DNA of 64,000 nucleotides from Microterricola viridarii (GCF_900104895.1 NZ_LT629742.1:1984001-2048000), one strand, 5' to 3'; counted from the first letter of the stretch, positions 8,862 through 19,199 are shown. Program-made: numbers and translations. Notes: generated by a model from the letters alone, not told the origin.

Positions 8862-10382
8862 TCAGCGCCAGCGGGCGCGCTCGTCCTCCCGCGGCGCCAG
8901 CACGACGGCATCCGCGGCCCCGTCCCACACCTTGACCGGGCGCTCGGGCGACCAGGCCGGCCAGCCGGGGTCGCCGGTGGCGGCGAAGCGCACCCAGGCC
9001 GCGTGCATGTCGGTGGCCAGGCGCCGGGGCGCGCCGGGGCCGGCCATCGCGACGGCCTCCTCGCTGCCGACGTTGTCGAAGACGAAGCCGAGCTCGAGCG
9101 CGTGGCAGGCGCCCAAGCCGTCGACGGGGGAGCGCCAGGCGAACTCGTAGACGAAGCTCGGCGCCGCGCCCGGCACCCGCAGCCGGGCATCCGCGAGCTT
9201 GTTCAGGGGGATCCGCAGCAGCAGGTCGGTCGCCAGCGCGCCGAACAGCTCGCCGCGGCTGGCGCCCGGCCGGTTGCGCCGGTACAGCCGCACGGTCCTG
9301 GGCGAGATCCCGAACTTCGCCATCGCGACGGCGATGTGTGCCCTGCCGATCTTCGCGAGCAGCCCGGTCGGGATGAACCAGAGCCGGTACTCCTCGGTGT
9401 TCGCGCCCATCAGCACGGGGATGCCGGAACCGGCCCCGCCCGTCAACGCGGTCATCGGATGCCGCGGCACGGTCTCGGTGCCGAGGGTGAGCGCGAACGC
9501 GGGGCCGCCGGTGATCGGGGTCGTGCCGGCCGTGGCCCGGCGCTGGGCGTCGAGGAGGCGGGCGGGGGAGAGCTCGGCGAAGGCGGCGCGGAGCGGGGCC
9601 ACGCCGAGCAGCTTGGCCATGCGGCGGGTCACCGTGCCCGCGGTCTTCGCCGGTTTCGCGTCCGGCGGGCCGCTCTGCATGATGGCGCGGTCGAAGAGGC
9701 TCGCGGCGTCCGGCCGCGCCAGCAGGGCGGCGATCGTGATCGCGCCGGCCGACTCGCCCATCACGGTGACCCGGCTCGGGTCGCCGCCGAACGCCCAGAT
9801 GTTGCGGCGCACCCAGCGCAGCGCCGCGATCTGGTCGGCGAGGCCGAGGTTCGCCTCGCCGTCGGCGAAGACGGAGAAGCCCTCTGCGCCGAGGCGGTAG
9901 TTGACGCCGATGAAGATGACCCCGTCGCGGGCGAAGCGGGTGCCGTCGTAGGCCTCCAGGGCGTTGCTGCCGCGGCTGAGGGACCCGCCGTGGATCCAGA
10001 CGATGACCGGTGCGAGGGCGGCGTCGCGCCGCTCCGGCGCCCAGATGGCCAGGTTCAGGATCTCCTCGCCCGGCACGCTCACACTGCCGAGGAACCGCTC
10101 CATGCCGCCCCCGTAGGGCAGCTGCGGCGCCGTCGCCCCCGGTGTGGTGCAGTCCCGCTCGCCGGGCCAGGAGGGGACGGGCTGCGGCGGCCGGAAGCGC
10201 AGGGCGCCGAACGGCGCTGCCGCGTACGGCACGCCGAGGAAGCGGCGCACCCCGCCTGCCAGGCTGCCCCGAATGCGGCCGGACTCCGTGTCCACGCCGA
10301 CGTCTGAGGCCTCGCTGCCCCGGGGGACGTCGGTGCTCTCTGGGTCGTCGGTGCTCTCTGGGACCTCTGTGCTCTCTGGCAT
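8862..10382 (-). CDS. Type B carboxylesterase
   Basis: A 506-residue alpha/beta hydrolase of the carboxylesterase/PnbA type. It shows VRRFLGVPYAAAP at the N-terminus, the oxyanion-hole element VIVWIHGGS, nucleophile motif GESAGA, and a C-terminal LGACHALELGFVFDN region holding the catalytic His. It hydrolyses carboxylic esters and has no signal peptide, so is probably cytoplasmic. AAGGAG lies six bases before the ATG. The first 20 residues consist of a three-fold PEST repeat encoded by an 18-base tandem repeat, outside the conserved fold. It is not evidently in an operon. Confidence 0.92.
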   Translation of the reverse strand: MPESTEVPESTDDPESTDVPRGSEASDVGVDTESGRIRGSLAGGVRRFLGVPYAAAPFGALRFRPPQPVPSWPGERDCTTPGATAPQLPYGGGMERFLGSVSVPGEEILNLAIWAPERRDAALAPVIVWIHGGSLSRGSNALEAYDGTRFARDGVIFIGVNYRLGAEGFSVFADGEANLGLADQIAALRWVRRNIWAFGGDPSRVTVMGESAGAITIAALLARPDAASLFDRAIMQSGPPDAKPAKTAGTVTRRMAKLLGVAPLRAAFAELSPARLLDAQRRATAGTTPITGGPAFALTLGTETVPRHPMTALTGGAGSGIPVLMGANTEEYRLWFIPTGLLAKIGRAHIAVAMAKFGISPRTVRLYRRNRPGASRGELFGALATDLLLRIPLNKLADARLRVPGAAPSFVYEFAWRSPVDGLGACHALELGFVFDNVGSEEAVAMAGPGAPRRLATDMHAAWVRFAATGDPGWPAWSPERPVKVWDGAADAVVLAPREDERARWR

Positions 10383-10384
10383 CT
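10329..10384 (-). repeat. Three-copy 18-base tandem repeat within the esterase start
   Basis: The core GGTGCTCTCTGG recurs three times at an 18-base period and encodes PEST-containing hexapeptides at the esterase N-terminus. The period is a multiple of three, so gain or loss of copies keeps the frame. Confidence 0.85.
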
Positions 10385-10443
10385 CGCTCCTTCGCGATCC
10401 GGTGGGATCACTCTGTCACAGGACGGCGTGAGAGCGGGCGACC

Positions 10444-11142
10444 TCAGCGCGCGGCGAGCTCGTCTGCGGCCGGCTCAGCCGGGGCCGCTGCGGCCGAGCT
10501 CCGGCGCTTGGCGAGAGTCGCGCGGGCCGCCTTGCCGAGCTCGAGCAGGATCGGGATGCCGGAGATCAGGATGATCCCGATGATGAAGAACTCGGAGTAG
10601 CGGGCCACGAACTCGATCTGGCCGAGGAAGAAGCCGACCAGGGTGAGGCCGACGCCCCAGAGGAACGCGCCGATCAGGTTGAAGGTGATGAAGGTGCGGT
10701 AGGGCATCCGGCCCACGCCGGCCGCGACGGGCACGAAGGCGCGGAACACGGGCAGGAAGCGGGCCAGGATGATGGCCTTGCCGCCGTGCTTGTCGAAGAA
10801 CGCGTTCGTGCGCTCGACGTTGGCCGGGTTGAAGAACCGGCTCTGCTCGCGCTTGAAGATGGCCGGGCCGGCCTTGCGCCCGAGGTAGTAGGCCAGCTGG
10901 TCGCCCGCGAATGCGGCGACGAAGATGACGGATGCCGTCACCCAGATGGGGAACTGGACGAAGCCGGTCGCGGTCAGCAGGCCGACGGTGAAGAGCAACG
11001 AGTCGCCGGGGAGGAAGGAGAGCACGATGAGTCCGGTCTCGGCGAACACGACGGCGGCAACACCCAGCAGGATGAAGGGGCCGAACCAGTGGACGAGCCA
11101 ATCGGCGTCGAGGAAGTCGATTCCGAGGAGGGTGGGCTGCAT
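10444..11142 (-). CDS. DedA/SNARE-associated family membrane protein
   Basis: A 232-residue inner-membrane protein with the DedA core: FAETGLIVLSFLPGDSLLF, GDQLAYYLGRKAG, and a later ARFLPVFRAFVPVAAGVGRM containing the family's conserved Arg residues. About four to six hydrophobic segments are visible, and the C-terminal tail is Ala/Glu-rich. DedA proteins are thought to act as lipid scramblases or proton-dependent flippases for undecaprenyl phosphate and phospholipids. The start used gives the standard length, with AAAGGA upstream; the open frame continues further upstream but without DedA similarity. Transcribed divergently from dxs. Confidence 0.92.
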   Translation of the reverse strand: MQPTLLGIDFLDADWLVHWFGPFILLGVAAVVFAETGLIVLSFLPGDSLLFTVGLLTATGFVQFPIWVTASVIFVAAFAGDQLAYYLGRKAGPAIFKREQSRFFNPANVERTNAFFDKHGGKAIILARFLPVFRAFVPVAAGVGRMPYRTFITFNLIGAFLWGVGLTLVGFFLGQIEFVARYSEFFIIGIILISGIPILLELGKAARATLAKRRSSAAAAPAEPAADELAAR

Positions 11143-11274
11143 GGAGGGGCTGTTCCTTTCGGGTGGGCGCGAGTGCGCGGTCCGCCGATCGACGCTAGCA
11201 GAGGGCGTCTGTGCAAACAGTGGGCGGCAGCGGAGGACTCGGCGCCGAATGCGGGGGTCACAGCGCGATACGCG

Positions 11275-11280
11275 TAAACT
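11275..11280 (+). promoter_or_regulatory. -10 element of dxs
   Basis: TAAACT lies 49 bases before the dxs GTG and fits the TANNNT pattern. A -35 is not convincing. Confidence 0.4.
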
Positions 11281-11329
11281 CGATGGGTACCGCCGATGTG
11301 AGGCGGTCGCTTCTGAAAGGCGGTAGGGC

Positions 11330-13246
11330 GTGAGCCTTCTCGAGACGATCAAGGGTCCGCGAGACCTCGACGCACTCTCGAAAGACCAGCTCGTGCAACT
11401 CGCCGCAGAGGTGCGGGAGTTCTTGGTGCAGAACGTCGCCAAGACGGGCGGGCACCTGGGACCCAACCTGGGCGTCGTCGAGATGACGATCGCGATGCAC
11501 CGCGTCTTCGACTCCCCGCGCGACGCCATGGTCTTCGACACCGGCCACCAGTCCTACGTGCACAAGCTGCTCACCGGCAGGCAGGACTTCAGCACGCTGC
11601 GCCAGCGCGGCGGCCTGGCCGGCTACCCGCAGCGCTCGGAGTCCGAGCACGACATCGTCGAGAGCTCGCACGCCTCCAGCTCGCTGAGCTGGGCCGACGG
11701 CATCTCGCGCGCGTTCAGCATGACCGGGCAGAACGACCGGCACGTCATCGCCGTCGTCGGCGACGGCGCGCTCACCGGCGGCATGACCTGGGAAGCCCTC
11801 AACAACATCACAGACGACAACGCCCGTCGCCTGATCATCATCGTCAATGACAACGGCCGCTCCTACGCCCCGACCATCGGCGGCATGGCCCGCTTCCTCA
11901 ACACCGTGCGCACCCGCAAGAGCTACCGCGAGCTGTACATGTCCAGCCGCAAGGCCTTCGACAAGATGGGCGGCCCCGGCCGCGCCGTCTACCGCGGCGT
12001 GCGCGGCGGCCTGCACGGCTTCCTCAGCCGCTTCTCCAACAACGAGGCGCTCTACTCCAACCTCGACATCAAGTACATCGGGCCGGTGCACGGCCACGAC
12101 CTGGTGGCGATGGAGGAGGCGCTGCGCCAGGCCAAGGGCTACGGCGCACCGGTGATCGTGCACACGATCACCGACAAGGGCCGCGGCTACGAGCCCGCCC
12201 GCCAGGACGCCGCCGACCAGTTCCACGCGGTCGGCCAGATCGACCCGGAGACGGGGGAGTCGCTGGACTCCTCCTCCGTGGCCTCCTGGACCTCGGTCTT
12301 CGCCGACGAGATGGTGCGGCTCGCCGCCGTCAACGAGCGGCTCGTCGGCATCACCGCCGCCATGCTGCGCCCGACCGGCCTGCACCGCATGGCCGAGCGC
12401 TTCCCCGAGCGGGTGCTGGATGTCGGCATCGCCGAGCAGCACGCCGCGACCTCCGCCGCCGGCCTGGCGTTCGGCGGCATGCACCCCGTCGTCGCCGTCT
12501 ACGCCACCTTCATCAACCGGGCATTCGACCAGGTGCTGATGGATGTCGCGCTGCACAAGGCCGGCGTCACCTTCGTGCTGGACCGGGCCGGTGTCACCGG
12601 GCCGGACGGCCCCAGCCACCACGGCATGTGGGACCTCGCCATCCTGCAGGTCGTCCCCGGCATCCGCCTGGCCGCCCCGCGCGACGCGACCCGCCTGCGC
12701 GAGGAGCTCGCCGAGGCCGTGGCCGTCGACGACGGCCCGACCGTGCTGCGCTTCCCGAAGGGCAGCGTCGGCGTCGAGTTCGAGGCCGAGCGGCGCACAG
12801 AGGACGGCGTGGACGTGCTGCGCGAGTCGGCCACCAGCGATGTGCTCCTCGTCGCCGTCGGCCCGATGGCCAGCGTGGCACTCGAGGTCGCCGATCTGCT
12901 CGCCGAGCAGGGCATCGGCGCGACCGTCATCGACCCGCGCTGGGTCGTCCCCGTGCCGCGGAGCGTGATCGAGCTCTCCCGCGGGCACCGACTCGTGGTG
13001 AGCATCGAGGACGGCATCAAGGTGGGCGGCATCGGCACCCGCATCCGGCAGGACCTGCGCGGCGCCGGCGTCGAGACCGCCGTGACGGAGCTCGGCCTGC
13101 CCGACGAGTTCATCGACCACGCCACCCGCGGCCAGATCATGTTCGACATCGGGCTGACGGCACCGCAGATCGCCGGCGACATCGCCGCGATGTTCGCCGG
13201 CAGCAAGGTGCCGCATGTCGGCCCGCCGAAGAAGTCAGAGGGCTAG
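11330..13246 (+). CDS. dxs: 1-deoxy-D-xylulose-5-phosphate synthase
   Basis: First enzyme of the MEP isoprenoid pathway: condenses pyruvate and glyceraldehyde 3-phosphate with thiamine diphosphate. At 638 residues it is the normal length. Visible signatures are GGHLGPNLGVVEMT, FDTGHQSYVHK, the ThDP motif GDGALTGGMTWEALNN continuing to NDN, the transketolase-type GIAEQHAAT with its catalytic Glu, and DRAGVTGPDGPSHHG. The start is GTG. It ends 3 bases before the convergent reductase gene; both stop codons sit inside a short inverted repeat (GGCTAG-GCC-CTAGCC). Confidence 0.97.
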   Translation: MSLLETIKGPRDLDALSKDQLVQLAAEVREFLVQNVAKTGGHLGPNLGVVEMTIAMHRVFDSPRDAMVFDTGHQSYVHKLLTGRQDFSTLRQRGGLAGYPQRSESEHDIVESSHASSSLSWADGISRAFSMTGQNDRHVIAVVGDGALTGGMTWEALNNITDDNARRLIIIVNDNGRSYAPTIGGMARFLNTVRTRKSYRELYMSSRKAFDKMGGPGRAVYRGVRGGLHGFLSRFSNNEALYSNLDIKYIGPVHGHDLVAMEEALRQAKGYGAPVIVHTITDKGRGYEPARQDAADQFHAVGQIDPETGESLDSSSVASWTSVFADEMVRLAAVNERLVGITAAMLRPTGLHRMAERFPERVLDVGIAEQHAATSAAGLAFGGMHPVVAVYATFINRAFDQVLMDVALHKAGVTFVLDRAGVTGPDGPSHHGMWDLAILQVVPGIRLAAPRDATRLREELAEAVAVDDGPTVLRFPKGSVGVEFEAERRTEDGVDVLRESATSDVLLVAVGPMASVALEVADLLAEQGIGATVIDPRWVVPVPRSVIELSRGHRLVVSIEDGIKVGGIGTRIRQDLRGAGVETAVTELGLPDEFIDHATRGQIMFDIGLTAPQIAGDIAAMFAGSKVPHVGPPKKSEG

Positions 13247-13249
13247 GCC

Positions 13250-13780
13250 CTAGCCCCGTCCGACCCGGTAGCGCAGCTCGATCGCGCCGCCGGGGAACGG
13301 CGTCGTGCCCGTTGCGGTGAGCGCCGTGGTGCTGGCCAACGGCAGCAGCGGCCGGCCCGCGCCGAGCGCGATGGGCATGATCGTGACCAGCAGCTCGTCG
13401 AGCAGGCCGGCATCGGCGAACTGGGCCGCGACGTTGCCGCCGCCGATCACCCAGACCTGCTTGTCGCCCGCCGCCGCAACCGCCGCAGCGTGCACCTCGG
13501 CGATGGGGCCCTGGGCGAAGCGGATGTCGGCCCCGTCGATCCCGGGCATCTCGCGGTGCGTGAGCACCCAGGCTGGCATCGTGTAGCCCCAGCCTGAGGC
13601 GTCGTCGAGCAGGAACTGGTACGTGTCCGCACCCATCACGACCGCCCCGATGCCCGCCAGGAAGCGCTCGTAGTGGGCGCCGAACTCCTCGAAGCCGAAC
13701 TGCAGCAGCCAGTCGATCGAATTGTCGCGGTCAGCGATGAACCCGTCCAGGCTGCAGGCGACGTAGTACTGAGTAGTCAT
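13250..13780 (-). CDS. Dihydrofolate reductase / RibD C-terminal family protein
   Basis: A 176-residue member of the RibD_C/DHFR-like fold: YYVACSLDGFIAD at the N-terminus, GAVVMGADTYQFLL, WVLTHREMPG, and the nucleotide-binding VWVIGGGNVAAQF followed by LLDELLVTIMPIALGAGRPLL. It is distinct from true folate-pathway DHFR; substrates of these stand-alone NADPH reductases are mostly unknown. The ATG follows a TAGGCT -10 by only six bases, which predicts a leaderless message. It converges with dxs. Confidence 0.88.
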   Translation of the reverse strand: MTTQYYVACSLDGFIADRDNSIDWLLQFGFEEFGAHYERFLAGIGAVVMGADTYQFLLDDASGWGYTMPAWVLTHREMPGIDGADIRFAQGPIAEVHAAAVAAAGDKQVWVIGGGNVAAQFADAGLLDELLVTIMPIALGAGRPLLPLASTTALTATGTTPFPGGAIELRYRVGRG

Positions 13781-13792
13781 GCACCCAGCCTA
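13781..13792 (-). promoter_or_regulatory. Leaderless-type promoter of the RibD-like gene
   Basis: Reading on the minus strand, TAGGCT is followed by GGGTGC and then the ATG. The spacing puts the transcript start at or next to the start codon. Confidence 0.5.
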
Positions 13793-13822
13793 GAAGGGGC
13801 CTCCGACATCGGCGAGGGGGCA

Positions 13823-14488
13823 TCAGCTGTCTGGCTGCACGACCCGGTCTTGGTCCCAGGGCTCGGCCCAGCCCAGCTCGTCGAACAGGCGCGCCAGCAC
13901 GAGCGCGGTGAAGCCCCAGACCAGGCGTCCGCCGACGGTGAATGCCGGCATCCGATACTCCCCGTGCACGGTCACTGCCCTGTTCGCCGGGTGCACCAGC
14001 TCGGCGACGGGAACGCGGAACACCTCCACCGTCTCGGCATGGTCGATCGCGACGACCTCGGAGGGCCGGGTCCACCAGGCGAGCACCGGGGTGACGAGGT
14101 GGTTGCTCACCGCCAGCGGGATCTCCGGCAGGGTGCCCAGGGTGCGCACCCCTCCCGGGTCCACACCCGTCTCCTCGACGGCCTCACGCAGTGCGGCCGC
14201 CGTCGCATCGGCGTCGGTCTCGTCCAGCCGGCCGCCAGGGAAGGCGATCTGCCCGGGGTGGCTGCCGAGTGTCGAGGCGCGCCGCACGAGCAACACGTCG
14301 AGATCCTGCGGCACCCGGCCGCCCGTTGCCGCCGGCACGTCGTCGAGCACCCCGAAGAGCACCAGCACGGCGGCGTGCCGAGCGTGGCCGGCATCCGGCA
14401 GGCTGCGAATCCGGGTGGAGCTCCAGTCCAGGCTGCGCGCGGCCAGCGCCTCGAGATCCGCGAGGGGGCCGTCGGGGGAAGGGTGCAT
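13823..14488 (-). CDS. NUDIX hydrolase, CoA pyrophosphatase type
   Basis: A 221-residue protein with a complete Nudix box (GGRLDETDADATAAALREAVEETGV region: G-x5-E-x7-REAVEETGV) preceded by the NudL-type element STLGSHPGQIAFPGG, which is typical of coenzyme A diphosphatases. These cleave CoA and derivatives to acyl-phosphopantetheine and 3',5'-ADP using Mg or Mn. Downstream EVFRVPVAELVHPANR and GFTALVLARL match the family. The ATG is preceded by TAGGCT plus six bases, another leaderless arrangement. It is a single-gene unit ending 42 bases from the RibD-like gene start. Confidence 0.9.
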   Translation of the reverse strand: MHPSPDGPLADLEALAARSLDWSSTRIRSLPDAGHARHAAVLVLFGVLDDVPAATGGRVPQDLDVLLVRRASTLGSHPGQIAFPGGRLDETDADATAAALREAVEETGVDPGGVRTLGTLPEIPLAVSNHLVTPVLAWWTRPSEVVAIDHAETVEVFRVPVAELVHPANRAVTVHGEYRMPAFTVGGRLVWGFTALVLARLFDELGWAEPWDQDRVVQPDS

Positions 14489-14500
14489 GCCCCCAGCCTA
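14489..14500 (-). promoter_or_regulatory. Leaderless-type promoter of the NUDIX gene
   Basis: On the minus strand TAGGCT, six bases (GGGGGC), then ATG. Same geometry as the RibD-like gene. Confidence 0.5.
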
Positions 14501-14705
14501 GGCAGGAACCGTCGCGGCGTGCGCGAGAGTGGCGGCAGGCGCGCCGACGCCGGGCGCCCTCCGGACGCGGGCGTACTCGCGAGGTTGCTGGGTGTTGCTG
14601 CCCTGCCCTTGACCGGCGCCGCCGCCGCGGGTTTAGGTAGCGGTGTGCGAGGGTGCATGCGGGATCACCCTGGCGCGGTTCGCGAACAGGACGGGGAGTC
14701 CAGCC

Positions 14706-15680
<975 letters not shown>

Positions 15681-15682
15681 GA

Positions 15683-15706
15683 GGCTGAACGGCTGAACGG
15701 CTGAAC
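15683..15706 (+). repeat. Three tandem copies of an octamer
   Basis: GGCTGAAC is repeated three times head to tail immediately after the aldo/keto reductase stop. A degenerate fourth copy covers the last codons of the gene. Confidence 0.8.
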
Positions 15707-15750
15707 ACGCAGAGGGGCCCGACCACACCGTGATCGGGCCCCTCTGCGTG
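15706..15750. terminator. Bidirectional terminator hairpin
   Basis: A perfect 17-bp inverted repeat (arms 15706-15722 and 15734-15750, 11-base loop) lies between the convergent aldo/keto reductase and fatty-acid oxidation genes. There is no U-tract on either side. Confidence 0.7.
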
Positions 15751-15754
15751 GCGG

Positions 15755-17893
15755 TTAGTTGCCGACGCCCCGAATCTCGGGGTCGTGGAACGTGGCGCCG
15801 AACACGCGCCGGCTGGCGCCGACGCGGTCCAGGTATGGCGTCGCCCCGCCGGCCTGGAACGGCCAACCGGCACCGAGGATCAGGCAGAGGTCGATGTCCT
15901 CGGCCGCGGCCACCACCTTCTCGTCCAGCATCAGCTTGATCTCGCCGGCGAGCTCGTCCTCGACGCGGCGCAGGATCGTCGCCTCGTCGACGGGCGTCGA
16001 GCCCACGCTCATCAGCTTCTTCGCCTCCTTGGTGAAGTCGGTGACCTTGCCGGCCTTGTTCTTCTCCACCACCTGGGACAGCTGGGAGAGTTTGTGCATG
16101 TTCTCCGAGGCGTAGAAGCGCTCCGGGAACTTGTCCACCATGGTGTCCTGCACGTGGGCGGCGACCGCCCAGCCGACCAGGTCGATCAGCTCGAATGGGC
16201 CCATCGGCAGGCCGATCGGGGCCAGCGCCCGCTCGACGACCGGCACCGGGGTGCCCTCGTCGACGGCGCGCGCCGCCTCGCCCATCACCTTGGCCAACAG
16301 GCGGTTCACGACGAAGCCGGGGGCGTCGGCCGTGAGCACGGCGCTCTTGCGCAGCTTGGCCGCGGTCGCGAACGCCGTCGCCAGCGTGGCGTCGTTCGTG
16401 GCCGGGGCCTTCACGATCTCCAGCAGCGGCATCACGGCCACCGGGTTGAAGAAGTGGAAGCCGACGACGCGCTCCGGGTGCTCGAGCTTCTCGCCGATCC
16501 GCTCGACCGAGAGGGAGGAGGTGTTCGTGGCGAGGATCGTGGTGGGCGAGACGTGCTTCTCGACCTCGGCGAACACCTGCTGCTTGACGGCGAGGTCCTC
16601 GAAGACGGCCTCGATGACCCAGTCGCAGTCGCTGAAGTCGGCCTTGTCGGTGGTGCCGGAGACAAGGGCGCGCAGCCGGTTGGCCTCGTCCGGGGAGATG
16701 CGGCCCTTGGCCTCCAGCGCGCCGATCTCCTCGGCGATGTAGGCGAGGCCCTTGTCGACGCGGCCCTGGTCGAGGTCGGTGATGACCACGGGCACCTGCA
16801 GGCGGCGCACGAAGAGCAGCGCGAACTGGCTGGCCATGAGGCCGGCGCCGATGACACCGACCTTCGTCACCTTCTGGGCGAGCGCCCTGTCCGGGGCGCC
16901 GGCCGGGCGCTTGGCCCGCTTCTGCACGAGGTTGAACGCGTAGATGCTGGCCTGCAGCTGGTCGCTGATGATGCGATCGGCCAGGGCCTCGTCCTCGAGC
17001 GCGAAGCACTCCTCCTTGGTGCCGTTCTTGGCGGCCTTCAGCAGGTCGAGGGCGGCGTAGGGCGACTGCGGGACGGTGCCGATCTTGCTCTCGAGCATCT
17101 TGCGGGCGATGCCGATGGCGGCATCCCACTTGACCAGGCGCTCGATCTTGCCCGGCGCGTTCTTGCGCTCGACGGTGACCGTGCCGGAGAGCACCCCGTC
17201 GGCCCAGCGCAGCGAGTCCTCGAGGAAGTTCGCCGGGGCGAACATCGCGTCGGCCATGCCGAGCTCGAATGCCTGCGGGCCCTTGAGCATGCGGTTCTGC
17301 TTGAGCGGGTTCTCGATGACGACCTTGAGGGCGTTCTCGATGCCGATCAGGTTCGGCAGCAGGTAGGTGCCGCCCCAGCCGGGGATCAGGCCGAGGAACA
17401 CCTCGGGCAGCGCGATGGCGGGAACCGAGCTGTCGATCGTGCGGTAGTCGGCGTTCAGCGGCAGCTCGGTTCCGCCGCCCAGGGCGAGGCCGTTGATGAA
17501 CACGAAGGACGGGACGCCGAACGTGGCCTGCTTGCCGAGCACGTAGTGGCCGAGCTGGGCCATCTGCAGCCCGACGGCGCGACTCGGGATCTCGTTGATC
17601 TTGGAGAGGTCGGCGCCGGCCGCCAGGATGAAGGGCTTGCCGGTGGTGGCGACGGCGTGGATCTCGCCGCGCGCGGCGCGCTCGGTGAGCGCGTCGTAGG
17701 TGCGGCCGAGCTCGAGCATGGTCTTCGGGCCCATGGTGTTCGGCCGGGTGTGGTCGCGGCCGTTGTCGAGGGTGACGAGGGCGAGCACCTTGCCGCTCGG
17801 CAGCGGCACATCGCGCACGTAGGAGTGCGAGACGACCTCGTCCGGGTCGAGGGAGGCGATCAGCGAGAAATCGATCTTCGAGTAGTCAGTCAT
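15755..17893 (-). CDS. 3-hydroxyacyl-CoA dehydrogenase / enoyl-CoA hydratase (FadB/FadJ type)
   Basis: A 712-residue bifunctional beta-oxidation protein. The N-terminal crotonase half contains AVATTGKPFILAAGADLSKI (oxyanion-hole region) and ALGGGTELPLNADYR, with the glutamates expected for hydration. The central NAD-binding motif is VTKVGVIGAGLMAS, followed by HFFNPVAVMPLLEIV and GFVVNRLL, and a second dehydrogenase C-terminal domain near the end. The ATG has GGGAG seven bases upstream. It lies 13 bases downstream of the thiolase gene, forming a fadA-fadB type operon for fatty-acid degradation. Confidence 0.95.
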   Translation of the reverse strand: MTDYSKIDFSLIASLDPDEVVSHSYVRDVPLPSGKVLALVTLDNGRDHTRPNTMGPKTMLELGRTYDALTERAARGEIHAVATTGKPFILAAGADLSKINEIPSRAVGLQMAQLGHYVLGKQATFGVPSFVFINGLALGGGTELPLNADYRTIDSSVPAIALPEVFLGLIPGWGGTYLLPNLIGIENALKVVIENPLKQNRMLKGPQAFELGMADAMFAPANFLEDSLRWADGVLSGTVTVERKNAPGKIERLVKWDAAIGIARKMLESKIGTVPQSPYAALDLLKAAKNGTKEECFALEDEALADRIISDQLQASIYAFNLVQKRAKRPAGAPDRALAQKVTKVGVIGAGLMASQFALLFVRRLQVPVVITDLDQGRVDKGLAYIAEEIGALEAKGRISPDEANRLRALVSGTTDKADFSDCDWVIEAVFEDLAVKQQVFAEVEKHVSPTTILATNTSSLSVERIGEKLEHPERVVGFHFFNPVAVMPLLEIVKAPATNDATLATAFATAAKLRKSAVLTADAPGFVVNRLLAKVMGEAARAVDEGTPVPVVERALAPIGLPMGPFELIDLVGWAVAAHVQDTMVDKFPERFYASENMHKLSQLSQVVEKNKAGKVTDFTKEAKKLMSVGSTPVDEATILRRVEDELAGEIKLMLDEKVVAAAEDIDLCLILGAGWPFQAGGATPYLDRVGASRRVFGATFHDPEIRGVGN

Positions 17894-17906
17894 GTGTGCT
17901 CCCGCC

Positions 17907-19121
17907 TTAGTTCGCTGCGTTGGTGTGGGTGGGGCCGGTGTAGTGCGGGTTCTCCCAGATGACGGTGCCGCCCTGGCCGAGGCCGACGCACATCGCGGTG
18001 AGGCCGAAGCGCACCTCCGGGTGCTGCTCGAACTGACGGGCAAGCTGGATCATCAGCCGCACGCCGCTCGCGGCCAGCGGGTGGCCGATGGCGATCGCGC
18101 CGCCCCAGGGGTTGACCCGCGGATCCTCGTCGTCGATGCCGAAGTGGTCCAGGAAGGAGAGCACCTGCACAGCGAACGCCTCGTTCAGCTCGAACAGGCC
18201 GATGTCGGTGATGCTGAGGCCGGCCTTGCGGAGCGCCTTCTCGGTGGAGGGGACGGGGCCGAGGCCCATGATCTCCGGCTCGACGCCGGCGAAGGCGAAG
18301 CTCACCATGCGCATCTTGGCGCGGAGGCCGAGCTCGGCCGCGGTCTCGGCGCTGGCCAGCAGGCTGGCGGTCGCGCCGTCGGTCAGGGGGGAGGCGTTGC
18401 CCGCCGTGACCCGGCCGTGCGGGCGGAACGGCGTCTTCAGCGTGGCCAGGCCCTCCATGGTGGTCTCGGGGCGCATGCCCTCGTCCTGCGTGGCGAGGCC
18501 CCAGCCGGCATCCGTGCGCAGGGCGACCGGAACGAGGTCGGGCTGGATGTCGCCGGCGGCGTAGGCGGCGGCGACCTTCTGCTGGCTGCGCATGCCGAAG
18601 CGGTCTGCGCGCTCCTTGGTGAGCTGGGGGAAGCGGTCGTGGATGCGCTCGGCCGTGTTGCCCATGTTGAGCGCGTCGGCGCTCACCAGCCGCTCCGCGA
18701 GGAAGCGGGGGTTGGGGTCGGCGTTCATGCCCATCGGGTGGCGGCCCATGTGCTCGACGCCGCCCGCGATGACGAGGTCGTACGCACCGAAGCCGATGCC
18801 GGAACCGAGCGTCGTCACCGAGGTCATCGCGCCGGCGCACATGCGGTCGATCGCGAAACCGGGCACCGACTTCGGCAGGCCGGCCAGCAGCGCGGCCGTG
18901 CGGCCGAGGGTCAGGCCCTGGTCGCCCTGCTGCGTCGTGGCGGCGATGGCCACCTCGTCAATGCGGTCCTTCGGAACGCCGGGGTTGCGCTCGAGCAGCC
19001 CGATGATCGCCTTGACCACGAGGTCGTCGGCCCGGGTGTTCCAGTACATTCCCTTTTCGCCTGCTCGCCCGAACGGGGTGCGAACCCCATCCACGAACAC
19101 GACATCAGTTCTCTCGGCCAC
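17907..19121 (-). CDS. Acetyl-CoA acyltransferase (thiolase)
   Basis: A 404-residue thiolase of the FadA type that cleaves 3-ketoacyl-CoA to acetyl-CoA and a shortened acyl-CoA. The nucleophilic Cys is in IDRMCAGAMTS, the His in GHPLAASG and the second catalytic Cys in AMCVGLGQGG. The NEAFA motif (FELNEAFAVQ) is present. The start is GTG with GGAGG upstream. It is the first gene of the operon with the FadB-type protein 13 bases downstream. No acyl-CoA dehydrogenase or synthetase is in the window. Confidence 0.95.
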   Translation of the reverse strand: MAERTDVVFVDGVRTPFGRAGEKGMYWNTRADDLVVKAIIGLLERNPGVPKDRIDEVAIAATTQQGDQGLTLGRTAALLAGLPKSVPGFAIDRMCAGAMTSVTTLGSGIGFGAYDLVIAGGVEHMGRHPMGMNADPNPRFLAERLVSADALNMGNTAERIHDRFPQLTKERADRFGMRSQQKVAAAYAAGDIQPDLVPVALRTDAGWGLATQDEGMRPETTMEGLATLKTPFRPHGRVTAGNASPLTDGATASLLASAETAAELGLRAKMRMVSFAFAGVEPEIMGLGPVPSTEKALRKAGLSITDIGLFELNEAFAVQVLSFLDHFGIDDEDPRVNPWGGAIAIGHPLAASGVRLMIQLARQFEQHPEVRFGLTAMCVGLGQGGTVIWENPHYTGPTHTNAAN

Positions 19122-19199
19122 TTTGCCTCCATCGTTCAGATCGACTCTGAGTTGATCCTAGGGAGTGCCCGGGGCGGCCCCGGAATCGTTTGCCGGTTC

